Positions 15,432-26,196 are shown, counted from the first letter of the stretch. The stretch: DNA of 64,000 bases from Subsaximicrobium wynnwilliamsii (GCF_007997225.1 NZ_VORM01000023.1:1-64000); one strand, 5' to 3'. A program made the numbers and translations. Notes: a model not told the origin generated them from the sequence alone.

Positions 15432-16049
15432 ATGCGAGACACCATTATTCATAAGAGTGCAGAATTGTTTATAAACTTCGGCTTCAAGAGCGTCACCATG
15501 GACGATATTGCGAACCAGCTAGGCATTTCAAAGAAGACGATTTACCAGCATTTTGCCAACAAGACCAAGTTAATCGAGGCTACAACCAATTTCATGTTCG
15601 ATACCATTTCTTGCGGCATCGACGAGATTAGGGAACTCGATAAAAACCCGATTGCTGAAATCTACGAAATCAAGCAGTTTGTGATGGAACATTTAAAGAA
15701 TGAAAAATCCTCACCTCAATACCAATTGCAAAAATACTATCCGAAAATTTTCTCAAGCCTGAAGCTGAAACAGTTTGAAATCATGCAAGACTGCGTGACC
15801 CATAATTTGCATCGCGGTGTTGCCCTTGGATTATATAGAGAGCATATCAATATTCAGTTTATTTCCAGGATTTATTTCAATTGCATGATCGCCTTAAAAG
15901 ACCAAGAACTATTTCCCTTAAAGGATTTTTCAATGAGCAGCCTTATGGACAATTACCTAGATTACCATTTGCGGGGCATATGCACCATCAAAGGTCTTGA
16001 ATTACTCAATACAAACACATCACAACCAACCAACAATACCCCTTTATGA
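15432..16049 (+). CDS. TetR/AcrR family transcriptional regulator
   Basis: The 205-residue protein has an N-terminal DNA-binding domain: MRDTIIHKSAELFINFGFKS then VTMDDIANQLGISKKTIYQHF (helix-turn-helix about 24-44), and an all-helical C-terminal ligand domain. The start at 15432 follows from the promoter position. It overlaps the TolC gene by four bases (ATGA), so regulator and pump are translated from one message and the regulator likely controls its own operon, perhaps by binding near 15362-15420. Ligand unknown. Confidence 0.9.
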   Translation: MRDTIIHKSAELFINFGFKSVTMDDIANQLGISKKTIYQHFANKTKLIEATTNFMFDTISCGIDEIRELDKNPIAEIYEIKQFVMEHLKNEKSSPQYQLQKYYPKIFSSLKLKQFEIMQDCVTHNLHRGVALGLYREHINIQFISRIYFNCMIALKDQELFPLKDFSMSSLMDNYLDYHLRGICTIKGLELLNTNTSQPTNNTPL

Positions 16050-17392
16050 TAAAAAAAGTGATCCTCCTCGCGATATGCATCGCTTGCCAATACAGCCATG
16101 CCCAAGAAGCACCAACTCGCCTGTCTTTGCAAGAGGCTATTGATTTTGCGCTGGAAAATAATCGTACCGTTGTCAACGCCGCACGTGATATTGATGCAGC
16201 CAAAGCCCAAAAGTGGGAAACCACTGCAAGCGGTCTCCCACAAATTAGCGCTACAGCAGATTATCAAAACTTTTTAAAACAGCAAGTACAAGTGATTCCT
16301 GCCGAGTTTTTTGGTGGTGCGCCTGGTGAGTTTGCCGAAGTGATCTTTGGCACCAAACAAAGTGCCTCTGCCTTTGCGACCCTAAACCAAAAGATCTTTG
16401 ATGGCTCTTACATTGTTGCATTACAATCGGCCAAGGTGTTTTTGCAAATCTCCAAAAATGCTAAGACCAAGACCGATTTACAGGTGCGCCAATCGGTTAT
16501 TGATGCCTATGGAAATGTGTTGCTTGCTGAAGAAAGCATCGCCATTTTAAACCGAAACATCACAGTCTTGGAGAAAAACCTCTATGAGACCAACAAGATT
16601 TTTGAAAACGGATTGGAAGAAGAGGAAAGCGTAGAACAGTTGAAAATCACACTTTCTGGCGTTGAGAGCAGTTTGAACAACACCGAACGTTTGAAAAAAA
16701 TCGCCTATCAAATGCTCAACATCAATTTAGGCCTAGATGTTTATAACCCCTTGCTGCTAACCGACACCTTAGAACTGCTTACAGAACAGAATCGATCGCT
16801 TTCACTTTTAGAAACCGATGAAAATCCAGAGAATACCGTCGATTACCTAATTGCCGAAAATGACACCGAAGCCAAGGCGCTCATGTTGAAACTTGAAAAA
16901 AGTAAGGCTTTGCCTTCGCTAGATGTGTTTATCAACGGTGGTTATACCGGTTTTAATAACGATTTCAATTTCTTCAACAAAGAGCAGCAATGGTTTGGAT
17001 CCTCCTTATTTGGACTAAACCTCAGCGTTCCCCTTTTTAGTTCAGGGATGCGAAATTCGGCAACCCAACGCGCTCAAATCAATCTCGAAAAAGCCAAGAC
17101 CGATTTGGAAGAAACCGAACAACGTATAAAGCTGCAAATCGCTTCTGCCAAAAGTGATTATCAATTTGCTTTGGAAGACTATGAAAATAAAAAGGAAAAC
17201 CTTGCCCTAGCCCAGCGCATCGAAGAAAAGAACCAAACCAAATTTTTTGAGGGCATTGGTTCCAGCTTTGAATTGAGACAAGCGCAAACCCAATTGTATG
17301 GCGCACAGCAAGAATTATTGCAAGCCATGTTAGATGTAATCAATTCTAAAACAGCCTTAGAAACTGCCTTAAATTCAGTGATTCTAAATTAA
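16046..17392 (+). CDS. TolC family outer-membrane efflux protein
   Basis: The 448-residue protein has a signal peptide (1-19, ending YSHA) and two repeats of the outer-membrane efflux fold with long coiled-coil helices (about 130-215 and 330-400). It forms the outer-membrane exit duct of a tripartite pump. It is coupled to the TetR gene by a 4-base overlap and followed after 23 bases by the membrane-fusion protein. Confidence 0.92.
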   Translation: MIKKVILLAICIACQYSHAQEAPTRLSLQEAIDFALENNRTVVNAARDIDAAKAQKWETTASGLPQISATADYQNFLKQQVQVIPAEFFGGAPGEFAEVIFGTKQSASAFATLNQKIFDGSYIVALQSAKVFLQISKNAKTKTDLQVRQSVIDAYGNVLLAEESIAILNRNITVLEKNLYETNKIFENGLEEEESVEQLKITLSGVESSLNNTERLKKIAYQMLNINLGLDVYNPLLLTDTLELLTEQNRSLSLLETDENPENTVDYLIAENDTEAKALMLKLEKSKALPSLDVFINGGYTGFNNDFNFFNKEQQWFGSSLFGLNLSVPLFSSGMRNSATQRAQINLEKAKTDLEETEQRIKLQIASAKSDYQFALEDYENKKENLALAQRIEEKNQTKFFEGIGSSFELRQAQTQLYGAQQELLQAMLDVINSKTALETALNSVILN

Positions 17393-17415
17393 TCAACTTA
17401 CAAAACCAACTTATA

Positions 17416-18606
17416 ATGAAACATATATATCAACTTTTTATTCTTGCGTTTATCTTGGTCTCTTGTTCGGGAGGCGGTAAAAATTCTGTAGAAAATGTCA
17501 TGGAGAACGGCAATATTGAGACCGTTAGAGAAAAGAGAGCCGAGCTTGTAAATCAACAACAGGCCATAAACGACAAAATCCTACTATTGGATGAGCGCAT
17601 TGCCACCCTGGATACCGTAAAACACATCCCATTGATCACTACTTTCACTGCCACTCCTGAGGTTTTTAACCATGTGGTAGAACTTCAAGGCAACGTGACC
17701 ACTAAGGCTCTTTTGACCATCACACCCGAGTACAACGGTATTCTAACCAATGTGTACGTCAAGGAAGGCCAAAAAGTAAGTAAGGGACAAATTCTTGGGA
17801 AAATAGACGACGGCGGGTTGAGCCAACAATTGGCTCAGTTAAAAATACAGTCTGAGTTGGCAAAAACCACCTACCAACGCCAAAAACGACTTTGGGATCA
17901 GAATATTGGTAGTGAGATTCAGTTTTTACAAGCTAAATCCACTTACGAGTCCCAGCAGGAAGCAGTGAACCAACTCAATCAACAAATTTCAAAAACCACT
18001 GTAAAAGCACCCTTCAACGGCACCATAGACGATGTGATCACTGAGCAAGGAAGTGTGGTTGCTGCAGGGCAAACCCCGTTGATGCGTATTGTAAACCTTG
18101 ATGACATGTATATTGAGACCGAAGTGCCAGAACGCTATGTCGGTAATGTGGTTGAAGGCAAGGACGTCACCGTAGATCTCCCAGTATTGGGCAAAACACT
18201 AGAGACTAAAGTGCGTCAAGCATCGAGTTTTATCAATCCGGCCAATAGAACTTTCAAAGTAGAAGTTGCTGTGCCAAATAAAGACCAAAGCATAAAACCC
18301 AATTTGACTGCACGACTCAAAATCAACGATTACACCAATGAGGCGGCTTTATTGATTCCGCAAAGTGTGATTTCTGAAAATGCTGACGGCGAGCAATACG
18401 TCTATATTGTGACTGGCAAGAATTCTGAAGGCATTGGAACCGTAAAACGTATGATTGTTGAAACAGGAAAAGTACAAGGCGATGTGATCGAGATCCTAAA
18501 AGGACTTGATGCAGGCGCAGAAATCATCAAGGAAGGCGCAAGAAGCGTTAGAGCAGGCCAATTGGTAGAGGTAATCAACTTTAAAAACCAACAGGATGAA
18601 AATTAA
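17416..18606 (+). CDS. RND efflux membrane-fusion (periplasmic adaptor) lipoprotein
   Basis: The 396-residue adaptor links the RND pump to TolC. The N-terminus ends at the lipobox LVSCSGGG with Cys17, so it is a lipoprotein. A coiled coil lies near 30-62, followed by a lipoyl/barrel-sandwich half (TPEYNGILTNVYVKEGQKVSKG, a 20+ residue stretch around 110), the alpha-hairpin (about 140-190), the second lipoyl half (VKAPFNGTIDDVITEQGSVV) and a beta-barrel. It overlaps the RND gene by 11 bases. Confidence 0.92.
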   Translation: MKHIYQLFILAFILVSCSGGGKNSVENVMENGNIETVREKRAELVNQQQAINDKILLLDERIATLDTVKHIPLITTFTATPEVFNHVVELQGNVTTKALLTITPEYNGILTNVYVKEGQKVSKGQILGKIDDGGLSQQLAQLKIQSELAKTTYQRQKRLWDQNIGSEIQFLQAKSTYESQQEAVNQLNQQISKTTVKAPFNGTIDDVITEQGSVVAAGQTPLMRIVNLDDMYIETEVPERYVGNVVEGKDVTVDLPVLGKTLETKVRQASSFINPANRTFKVEVAVPNKDQSIKPNLTARLKINDYTNEAALLIPQSVISENADGEQYVYIVTGKNSEGIGTVKRMIVETGKVQGDVIEILKGLDAGAEIIKEGARSVRAGQLVEVINFKNQQDEN

Positions 18607-21600
18607 GAAGAAAAAAAATACCGAAAAGGAATTTGCTTGGGCATCGTGGGCCATCAATAATAAAACCACGATGTATGTGCTTATCGCCATGTTTTTTTAT
18701 TTGGGTATAACGGCTTTCTTCAGCATGCCAAGAGAGAACTTTCCTGAGGTTAATGAGACCAAGATCTATGTGAGCTCCATTTATCCTGGAAACACGGCGG
18801 AAGACATTGAAAAATTAATTACCGATCCCTTAGAGGATAAACTCAAAACGGTGAGCAATGTGGTTGAAATCACCTCAACATCCCAAGAAGATTTCTCTAT
18901 GTTGGTTGTTGAATTTGACGAGCACGTTAGTGTAGAGCAAGCCAAACAAAAAGTCAAGGACGAAATAGACTCTGAAACTTCCGGCGAAGATTGGCCAACC
19001 TTTAACGATGCAAAAGTGGAGCCCGATGTGTTTGAGTTGAGCCTATCTGAAGAGATGCCCATTTTAAACATCAATATTTCTGGCGATTACACGGTTGAAA
19101 AACTGAAGGACTACGCCGAATATCTACAAGATGAAATTGAAGATTTGCAAGAAATAAAAAAGGCAGATATTCGTGGCGCCCAAGAAAAAGAGGTCGAAAT
19201 TGCTGTAGACATCTTTAAAATGATGGCAGCCAAAGTGACGTTCAATGATATCATTAGCGCCATAAATAATGGTAATGTGACCATGTCTGCAGGAAATCTA
19301 GTGGCCAGTGGCCAGCGACGTACCATTAGAATTTTGGGAGAGATCGATTCACCTTCAGAACTGGAAAATTTTGTCGTCAAAGCTGAAAACGCAAACCCCA
19401 TTTACCTAAAAGATGTGGCCTCTGTGTCGTTTCAAGAGGAAGACAAAACCACTTTTGCACGAAAATCTGGCAAACCAGTGGTCATGTTGGATGTCAAAAA
19501 ACGTGCTGGCAAAAATATGGTCGCTGCGGCCGAACAAATACAGGATATTGTAAGCGATGCTGTGGCCAACGAGTTTCCGCCAGACCTGGAAGTTTCCATA
19601 ACCAATGACAAATCCTCTGTTACCATTGGTCAAGTAGACGACTTGGTCAATAACATCATTTTTGGGGTTATTCTTGTGGTTACGGTTTTAATGTTCTTTT
19701 TAGGCTTTAAAAACGCCCTTTTTGTGGGTTTCGCCATCCCAATGTCTATGTTTATGTCGCTTATGGTTTTGAATCTCATTGGCTATAGCTTGAACACCAT
19801 GGTGCTATTTGGACTTATTATGGGGCTAGGTATGCTGGTGGATAACGGGATTGTTGTGGTTGAAAACGTGTATCGTCTCATGGAAGACGAAGGCATGAGC
19901 AGGATTGAAGCTGCCAAAAAAGGGATTGGAGAGATCGCTTTTCCCATCATCATTTCCACAGCGACTACGGTTGCTGCGTTTATTCCGTTAGGTCTTTGGC
20001 CTGGGATCATGGGAGAGTTCATGAAGATTTTACCCATCACGCTATCCATTGTTTTAGGCTCCTCACTGTTTGTGGCTATATTCTTCAATTCGGTGCTGGT
20101 GTCGCGCTACATGACCATTGAAGATAAAGACATGCCATTATCACAAATCATAAAGATCACAAGTATTGTGGCAGTTATTGGACTACTCATTCTCCTTTTT
20201 GGAGGCGCCTATCGCGGTTTGGGAACCATCATGATCTTTACAGCGATCATGTTATGGGCTTATCGTTTTTTCATTCGAAACTGGGCCAATAACTTTCAAA
20301 ATAAATCTTTGGTCAAATTGGAGAATTGGTACGAAGTGCGATTGAGAAATGCGCTGTCTAAAAAGCGTCCCTACATATTAAGTATTGGCACATTTTTACT
20401 GTTGATTGCAGCCTTCGTGGCCTTTGGGATTTCATTGAACGCACAACGCACAAAAGTGGAGTTTTTCCCAGACAACAAGCCCAATCAAATCATTGTTTAT
20501 ATCGAATACCCTCAAGGCACCGATATCAATAAAACCAACGCCATAACCAAGCAAATAGAAAGTCGCGTGTACGATGTGATCAACCAGGATCAATACATGG
20601 ATGGGGATCGCAATTTCATGGTAGAAAGTGCAGTTTCCCAAGTTGGGGAAGGCGCAGGTAACCCACGCAACGATGCCGGATCTGCCGCCGAAATGCCACA
20701 CAAGGCAAAAATCACAGCGTCCATGCGGGAATACAAGTACCGTCGTGGCGAGGACAGCGAGCTTTTGAGACAAAAAGTACAACAAGCTCTGGCAGGCATT
20801 TATCCAGGGGTGTTGATCTCGGTTGAAAAAGATGCCAATGGCCCTCCTGCAGGTTCGCCCATCAACATTGAATTGGATGGCAATAACTACAATGACCTCA
20901 TTGCCACTGCAGAGCAAATGCGAGAGTTCATCAACTCCAGAAATATTGCAGGAATAGACGAATTGAAAATTGATGTCAATAAAGACAAACCTACCATGCA
21001 AGTGGAAGTGGATCGTGAAAAGGCCGGGGAGTTGGGCATTAGCGCCTCTCAAGTTGGGCAACAATTACGTAATTCCATATTTGGTGCGAAAGCAGGGATT
21101 TATAAGGAAGCCGGTGATGATTATGACATTTATGTACGTTTTAACGAGGCCAATAGATACAATACCAGCGCCTTGTTTAACCAAAACATCACGTTTAGGG
21201 ACAATACAGGAGTCATTAAAGAAGTCCCATTATCTGCAGTTGCCAAGCAAAAAAACAATTCAGGTTTTAGCGCCATCAAGCACAAAGCCACGAAACGTGT
21301 GGTTACTGTTTATTCCGCATTGGCACCTGGATTTACGGATGCTGGCGCGATTGTAACGCAGATTCAAAATGAGATGAAAAGCTTTAAAGGCTTGTCGGAA
21401 GAAATCCATATTGATTATACTGGACAAATTGAGGAGCAAAACAAGCAAATGACCTTCTTGATGGGCGCGTTTTTTATTGGTCTGGGTTTGATTTTCTTTA
21501 TTTTGATTTTCCAGTTCAATTCCATTTCAAAACCAGCCATCATTATGATCGCTATCTTTTTGAGTTTTATTGGCGTCTTTGGTGGCATTGTGATTTCTGG

Positions 21601-22135
21601 TTCTGCATTTGTGATCATGATGACCATGGTGGGTATCATTTCGCTCGCAGGGATTGTGGTTAACAATGGGGTGGTGCTTTTAGATTATGCCCAATTATTG
21701 ATAGACCGAAGAAAGAACGAGCTCAATATGGAGGAGGAAGAATTTTTGGAAACCGAAGACCTTTTTGAAAGTATCGTCAAAGCAGGAAAAGCGCGTTTGA
21801 GACCCGTGCTGTTAACAGCCATTACCACCATTCTAGGTTTGATTCCCTTGGCAATTGGTTTAAACATCAACTTCTTTACCTTGTTCGCCGATTTTGATCC
21901 TAACATTTACATGGGTGGCGACAATGTTGTGTTTTGGGGACCATTGGCCTGGACGGTCATCTACGGACTCTTGGTGGCCACCTTCCTTACCTTGATCGTT
22001 GTACCTATTTTGTTCTTTTTAAGTGTGAAACTTAAAATGTGGGGACGTTTGAAATTCACCTCAACCCCATTGAGACATTCTGAAGAGAGCGAGATTGATG
22101 AGATTGGGGCAAGACAAGTAGCGTTAGACAAATAA
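18596..22135 (+). CDS. RND family efflux transporter permease
   Basis: The 1179-residue inner-membrane pump shows the RND layout: TM1 near 25-45, a large periplasmic loop, TM2-6 at about 345-560, TM7 near 590-610, a second loop, and TM8-12 at about 950-1150. The TM4 segment GLGMLVDNGIVVVENVYR holds the proton-relay Asp. The AcrB-type HAE layout suggests export of hydrophobic or amphiphilic compounds driven by the proton gradient; the substrate cannot be read from the sequence. It is longer than typical 1050-residue members because of insertions around TM6-7 and the C-terminus. Last gene of the operon, followed by a hairpin. Confidence 0.93.
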   Translation: MKIKKKKNTEKEFAWASWAINNKTTMYVLIAMFFYLGITAFFSMPRENFPEVNETKIYVSSIYPGNTAEDIEKLITDPLEDKLKTVSNVVEITSTSQEDFSMLVVEFDEHVSVEQAKQKVKDEIDSETSGEDWPTFNDAKVEPDVFELSLSEEMPILNINISGDYTVEKLKDYAEYLQDEIEDLQEIKKADIRGAQEKEVEIAVDIFKMMAAKVTFNDIISAINNGNVTMSAGNLVASGQRRTIRILGEIDSPSELENFVVKAENANPIYLKDVASVSFQEEDKTTFARKSGKPVVMLDVKKRAGKNMVAAAEQIQDIVSDAVANEFPPDLEVSITNDKSSVTIGQVDDLVNNIIFGVILVVTVLMFFLGFKNALFVGFAIPMSMFMSLMVLNLIGYSLNTMVLFGLIMGLGMLVDNGIVVVENVYRLMEDEGMSRIEAAKKGIGEIAFPIIISTATTVAAFIPLGLWPGIMGEFMKILPITLSIVLGSSLFVAIFFNSVLVSRYMTIEDKDMPLSQIIKITSIVAVIGLLILLFGGAYRGLGTIMIFTAIMLWAYRFFIRNWANNFQNKSLVKLENWYEVRLRNALSKKRPYILSIGTFLLLIAAFVAFGISLNAQRTKVEFFPDNKPNQIIVYIEYPQGTDINKTNAITKQIESRVYDVINQDQYMDGDRNFMVESAVSQVGEGAGNPRNDAGSAAEMPHKAKITASMREYKYRRGEDSELLRQKVQQALAGIYPGVLISVEKDANGPPAGSPINIELDGNNYNDLIATAEQMREFINSRNIAGIDELKIDVNKDKPTMQVEVDREKAGELGISASQVGQQLRNSIFGAKAGIYKEAGDDYDIYVRFNEANRYNTSALFNQNITFRDNTGVIKEVPLSAVAKQKNNSGFSAIKHKATKRVVTVYSALAPGFTDAGAIVTQIQNEMKSFKGLSEEIHIDYTGQIEEQNKQMTFLMGAFFIGLGLIFFILIFQFNSISKPAIIMIAIFLSFIGVFGGIVISGSAFVIMMTMVGIISLAGIVVNNGVVLLDYAQLLIDRRKNELNMEEEEFLETEDLFESIVKAGKARLRPVLLTAITTILGLIPLAIGLNINFFTLFADFDPNIYMGGDNVVFWGPLAWTVIYGLLVATFLTLIVVPILFFLSVKLKMWGRLKFTSTPLRHSEESEIDEIGARQVALDK

Positions 22136-22165
22136 CTTTTCTAGTATATTGGTTTGAGAAAAAAA

Positions 22166-22196
22166 TCTGAAGTCTTAGGGCTTCAGATTTTTTTTT
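22166..22196 (+). terminator. Terminator between RND operon and toxin gene
   Basis: AATCTGAAG / CTTCAGATT stem with a T8 tail on the plus strand and A-rich flank on the other, so it likely serves both convergent units. Confidence 0.75.
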
Positions 22197-22485
22197 ATTC
22201 TATTTTCCAGCGTTTCGGGTCTCGACTTGTATGAAAAATTGCAATCACTCGAACTGCATTTTCATCCAATAAAAAATGTATGCCAAATGGAAATTTTTTT
22301 AAGAAGGAAATCCTTAGGTCATGATGTCGTTTTTGAATTATTTCAGGATGCTTTCTAAGGAACGCAATTTCTTTTTTAAGGTCTTCCTTAAATCTATATC
22401 CTACTCCTTCTTGAATATTGTTAAAGAAAAATATAGCTTCTGCAATATCCAAGACTGTTTCATCAGAAATGTATAGCTCATACAT
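22195..22485 (-). CDS. ParE/RelE-family toxin
   Basis: The 96-residue protein has the type II toxin pattern: MYELYISDETVLDIAEAIFF, a helical hairpin with Tyr/Phe-rich turn (GVGYRFKEDLKKEI) and a beta-sheet end (FPFGIHFLLDENAVRVIAIFHTSRDPKRW). RelE toxins cut ribosome-bound mRNA and ParE toxins poison gyrase; which applies here is not clear. Its start follows the antitoxin stop without a gap. Confidence 0.85.
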   Translation of the reverse strand: MYELYISDETVLDIAEAIFFFNNIQEGVGYRFKEDLKKEIAFLRKHPEIIQKRHHDLRISFLKKFPFGIHFLLDENAVRVIAIFHTSRDPKRWKIE

Positions 22486-22713
22486 TTACAAAACCGCTTT
22501 CAATTTTTCCTCAACTTCCTCCCAACTATAAAATTTTGTTTCGCCGCTTTCATAACGTTTCAATCGGTAGTCTAATTCTGTCTCCTGTGCGCTTGAAAGC
22601 TTATGAGCTTCGTTATCTGCAATTAGAACAGCCCTAAGCTCTGCCAATGAACCTTCATTTTCAACATCTAACAACAACTTCATGAGTTCTATTTTTTCAG
22701 CTTTTATGTCCAT
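22486..22713 (-). CDS. Cognate antitoxin (addiction-module component)
   Basis: From the likely start at 22713 (MDIKAEKIELMKLLLDVENE) the protein has 75 residues; an upstream ATG at 22737 adds eight. The N-terminal helix is typical of antitoxins paired with RelE/ParE toxins in Bacteroidota, and the C-terminal part (WEEVEEKL) would wrap the toxin. The gene abuts the toxin start. Its first 20 or so codons recur as damaged copies in the 531 bp repeats that follow at 22759-24353. Confidence 0.8.
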   Translation of the reverse strand: MDIKAEKIELMKLLLDVENEGSLAELRAVLIADNEAHKLSSAQETELDYRLKRYESGETKFYSWEEVEEKLKAVL

Positions 22714-22758
22714 TCGTGCAAGTTTTAGGTTATTCAATCCTCTAATATAATCAAAATT

Positions 22759-24353
22759 GCCTGTTGATTATTCTGACTAGTGAAACTTACTTAAGTTGAA
22801 CTGCCGATGTTGGTAATTTCCACCAACAGCTTTTGTTTGATAAGATCCGTTTTGATCAATCCTAGTGAACCTAATTTGGATATGCTTTTACACTTCGAAC
22901 ACAAGCGAAGGGGATATTTGATACAAAAACCAAACAATAACGGGATCAAGGAAAGACCTACAAGGTTTTTGAAACCTTGCAGGTCGGTTAATTCTTGAAA
23001 AATTTCTTCGTGAATATGTACAAATAATTAATCAGTATTTACGATTCAGCAAACTGGCCGTATTCCACCTTCAACTTCCTCCCTACTCTAGCATTAAAGA
23101 AGGTCGCTCTTGGCATCGCTCTACTCAACAATTTCAATCAGCTTCCTAAATACTTATAGTTAAATGATATTCAGTAGTCCAAATAAAATTTTCAATAGCT
23201 AACAACAGCTTCGCAAGTTCTATTTTTTCAGCTTTAATGTGCTTTTTTCAGAATTTTAAGGGACACATTCGGCTATTCCAATCAAAGTTGCCTGTTAATT
23301 ATTCTGACTAGTGAAACTTACTTAAGTTGAAATGCCGATGTTGGTAATTTCCACCAACAGCTTTTGTTTGATAAGATCCGTTTTGATCAATCCTAGTGAA
23401 TCTAATTTGGATATGCTTTTCCTCTTCGAACACAAGCGAATGGGATATTTGATAAAAAAACCAAACAATAACGGGATCAAGAAAAGACCTACAAGGTTTT
23501 TGAAACCTTGCAGGTCGGTTAATTCTTGAAAAATTTCTTCGTGAATATGTACAAATAATTAATCAGTATTTACGATTCAGAAAACTAGCCGTATTTCAGC
23601 TTCAACTTCCTACCTACTCTAGCATTAAAGAAGGCCGCTCTTGGCATCGCTCTATTCAACAATTTCAATCAGCTTCCTAAATACTTATAGTTAAATGATA
23701 TTCAGTAGTCCAAATAAAATTTTCAATAGCTAACAACAGCTTCGCAAGTTCTATTTTTTCAGCTTTAATGTGCTTTTTTCAGAATTTTAAGGGACACATT
23801 CGGCTATTCCAATCAAAGTTGCCTGTTAATTATTCTGACTAGTGAAACTTACTTAAGTTGAAATGCCGATGTTGGTAATTTCCACCAACAGCTTTTGTTT
23901 GATAAGATCCGTTTTGATCAATCCTAGTGAATCTAATTTGGATATGCTTTTACACTTCGAACACCAGCGAATGGGATATTTGATAAAAAAACCAAACAAT
24001 AACGGGATCAAGGAAAGACCTACAAGGTTTTTGAAACCTTGCAGGTCGGTTAATTCTTGAAAAATTTCTTCGTGAATATGTACAAATAATAAATCAGCAT
24101 TTACGATTCAGCAAACTGGCCGTATTCCACCTTCAACTTCTTCCCTACTCTAGCATTAAAGCAGGCCGCTCTTGGCATCGCTCTATTCAACAATTACAAT
24201 CAGCTTCCTAAATACTTAGAAGTTAATGATCTTCAGCGCTCAAGTTGAAACCTTCAATAGCTAACAACAGCTTCGCAAGTTCTATTTTTTCAGCTTTAAT
24301 GTGCTTTTTTTCAGAATTTTAAGGGATACATTCGGCTATTCCAATCAAAATTG
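22759..24353. repeat. Three 531 bp direct tandem repeats
   Basis: Copies begin at about 22759, 23290 and 23821, with an exact period of 531 and few differences. Each carries a short + strand ORF start (22807/23332/23863), a GACCT(A)CAAGGTTT hairpin, and, on the minus strand, a damaged antitoxin start readable as HIKAEKIELAKLLLAIEN. A partial fourth copy runs into the aspS promoter region. I see no intact gene. It looks like a duplicated, decayed toxin-antitoxin upstream region. Confidence 0.7.
22955..22985. repeat. Palindrome in 531 bp repeat, copy 1
   Basis: GACCTACAAGGTTT-TTG-AAACCTTGCAGGTC. Equivalent palindromes are at 23486-23516 and 24017-24047. This hairpin type is common between Bacteroidota genes. 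Confidence 0.6.
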
Positions 24354-24385
24354 GCTTTTAATTATCAAGACGACTTAAACTTACT

Positions 24386-24393
24386 TAAATTTG
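24386..24393 (+). promoter_or_regulatory. -7 box of aspS
   Basis: TAAATTTG, about 49 bases before the ATG. The same neighbourhood in the 531 bp repeats reads TAAGTTGA, a decayed version. Confidence 0.55.
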
Positions 24394-24441
24394 CATCCTT
24401 TAACATCGAAATCATTCCGAAGAAAAATTTAAAACTACACA

Positions 24442-26196
24442 ATGTATAGAAGTCATAATTGTGGTGAATTATCAGCATCACATATAGATACAGAAGTTAC
24501 GCTTGCAGGTTGGGTGCAAAAATCCAGAAACAAAGGATTCATCGTTTGGGTCGATCTTCGCGATCGCTACGGGATCACGCAGCTCGTTTTTGACGAGGAT
24601 CGTACCCCAAAAGAAATGATGGCACGTGCCGAAGAATTGGGACGTGAGTTTGTGATCCAAGTGAAAGGCAAAGTCATAGAACGTGCCTCCAAAAACCCCA
24701 ACATGGCCACTGGTGACATTGAAATCTTGGTGTCTGAACTGACCATTCTCAACGAATCGAAATTGCCGCCTTTTACCATTGAGGACAACACCGACGGTGG
24801 CGAGGAATTGCGCATGAAATACCGTTATTTGGACATTCGTCGCAATCCGGTAAAGAACAATTTGATCTTTAGACATAAAGTCACACAGGCTGTGAGAAAC
24901 TATCTTTCAACCGAAGGCTTTATTGAAGTGGAAACCCCGTATTTAATAAAATCCACGCCAGAAGGCGCCCGGGATTTCGTAGTGCCTTCCAGAATGAATG
25001 AAGGTCAGTTTTATGCACTTCCACAATCGCCACAAACCTTTAAGCAGTTGCTTATGGTGGGCGGTATGGATAAGTATTTTCAGATTGTGAAATGCTTTCG
25101 TGATGAAGATCTTCGGGCCGATAGACAGCCAGAATTCACGCAGATTGATTGCGAAATGGCTTTTATTGACCAAGAAGACATCTTGAATGCCTTTGAAGGC
25201 TTGACCCGTTTTTTATTAAAGGAAATCAATGGTGTTGAAGTCGAGAAATTTCCACGACTGCTTTACGATGATGCGATGCGTCTCTACGGAAATGATAAGC
25301 CAGATATTCGCTTCGGAATGAAATTCGGGGAGCTCAATGCTGTTGCCCAACATAAAGACTTCAATGTGTTCAATGCTGCAGAATTGGTAGTAGGCATCGC
25401 AGTGCCGGGCGGAAACACTTACACCAGAAAGGAAATCGATAAATTGATTGAATGGGTCAGGCGTCCGCAAGTTGGCGCTTTGGGTATGGTCTATTGCAGA
25501 TATAATGACGATGGAAGCTATAAATCTTCCGTAGATAAATTTTACGACCAAGAGGATTTGGCCAAATGGGCCGAAGCAACCGGAGCTCAACCTGGCGACT
25601 TGATTTGTGTACTTTCAGGAGACAAACATAAAGTGCGCGCCCAATTGAGCGCACTGCGCATGGAATTGGCAGAACGTTTGGGACTGAGAAACCCCAAAGA
25701 ATTCGCGCCACTGTGGGTCATGGATTTCCCTTTATTGGAATGGGATGAAGACACAAAGCGTTACCACGCGATGCACCACCCGTTTACCTCACCAAAACCA
25801 GGACAGTTGGACTTGTTGAAAACCAATCCTGGAGAGGTCAAAGCGAATGCCTACGATTTGGTGCTCAACGGCAACGAGATTGGTGGTGGCTCCATTCGTA
25901 TTCACGATAAGGAAACCCAAGCCCTGATGTTTGAGTATTTGGGCTTTACAGAAGCTGAAGCCAAAGCACAATTCGGCTTCTTGATGGATGCCTTTCAATA
26001 TGGTGCACCTCCACATGGCGGACTTGCCTTTGGCTTAGACCGATTGGTGGCCATTCTTGGCGGACAAGAAACGATTCGTGATTTTATCGCCTTTCCAAAA
26101 AACAATAATGGTCGCGATGTGATGATTGATGCGCCTGCAAAAATTGATGAAGCGCAGTTGAAGGAATTGAGTTTAAAACTCGACCTAAAAGCATAA
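24442..26196 (+). CDS. aspS: Aspartyl-tRNA synthetase
   Basis: The 584-residue class II synthetase charges tRNA-Asp. The N-terminal OB-fold anticodon-binding domain covers about 1-110 ([20 protein letters not shown]). The catalytic domain has motif 2 ([20 protein letters not shown] near 219-238), the bacterial GAD insertion about 290-400 and motif 3 ([16 protein letters not shown] near 527-542). Full bacterial-type length. Stand-alone gene. Confidence 0.97.
   Translation: MYRSHNCGELSASHIDTEVTLAGWVQKSRNKGFIVWVDLRDRYGITQLVFDEDRTPKEMMARAEELGREFVIQVKGKVIERASKNPNMATGDIEILVSELTILNESKLPPFTIEDNTDGGEELRMKYRYLDIRRNPVKNNLIFRHKVTQAVRNYLSTEGFIEVETPYLIKSTPEGARDFVVPSRMNEGQFYALPQSPQTFKQLLMVGGMDKYFQIVKCFRDEDLRADRQPEFTQIDCEMAFIDQEDILNAFEGLTRFLLKEINGVEVEKFPRLLYDDAMRLYGNDKPDIRFGMKFGELNAVAQHKDFNVFNAAELVVGIAVPGGNTYTRKEIDKLIEWVRRPQVGALGMVYCRYNDDGSYKSSVDKFYDQEDLAKWAEATGAQPGDLICVLSGDKHKVRAQLSALRMELAERLGLRNPKEFAPLWVMDFPLLEWDEDTKRYHAMHHPFTSPKPGQLDLLKTNPGEVKANAYDLVLNGNEIGGGSIRIHDKETQALMFEYLGFTEAEAKAQFGFLMDAFQYGAPPHGGLAFGLDRLVAILGGQETIRDFIAFPKNNNGRDVMIDAPAKIDEAQLKELSLKLDLKA

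Noticed and set aside
20432-21064. 210-codon minus-strand ORF inside the RND gene
   Set aside because: A shadow of the well-supported RND permease on the other strand.
22807-24060. Three similar ORFs of 63-65 codons (MLVISTNSFCLIRSVL)
   Set aside because: They exist only because the 531 bp unit is tandemly repeated; they cross a palindrome and have no recognisable protein character.
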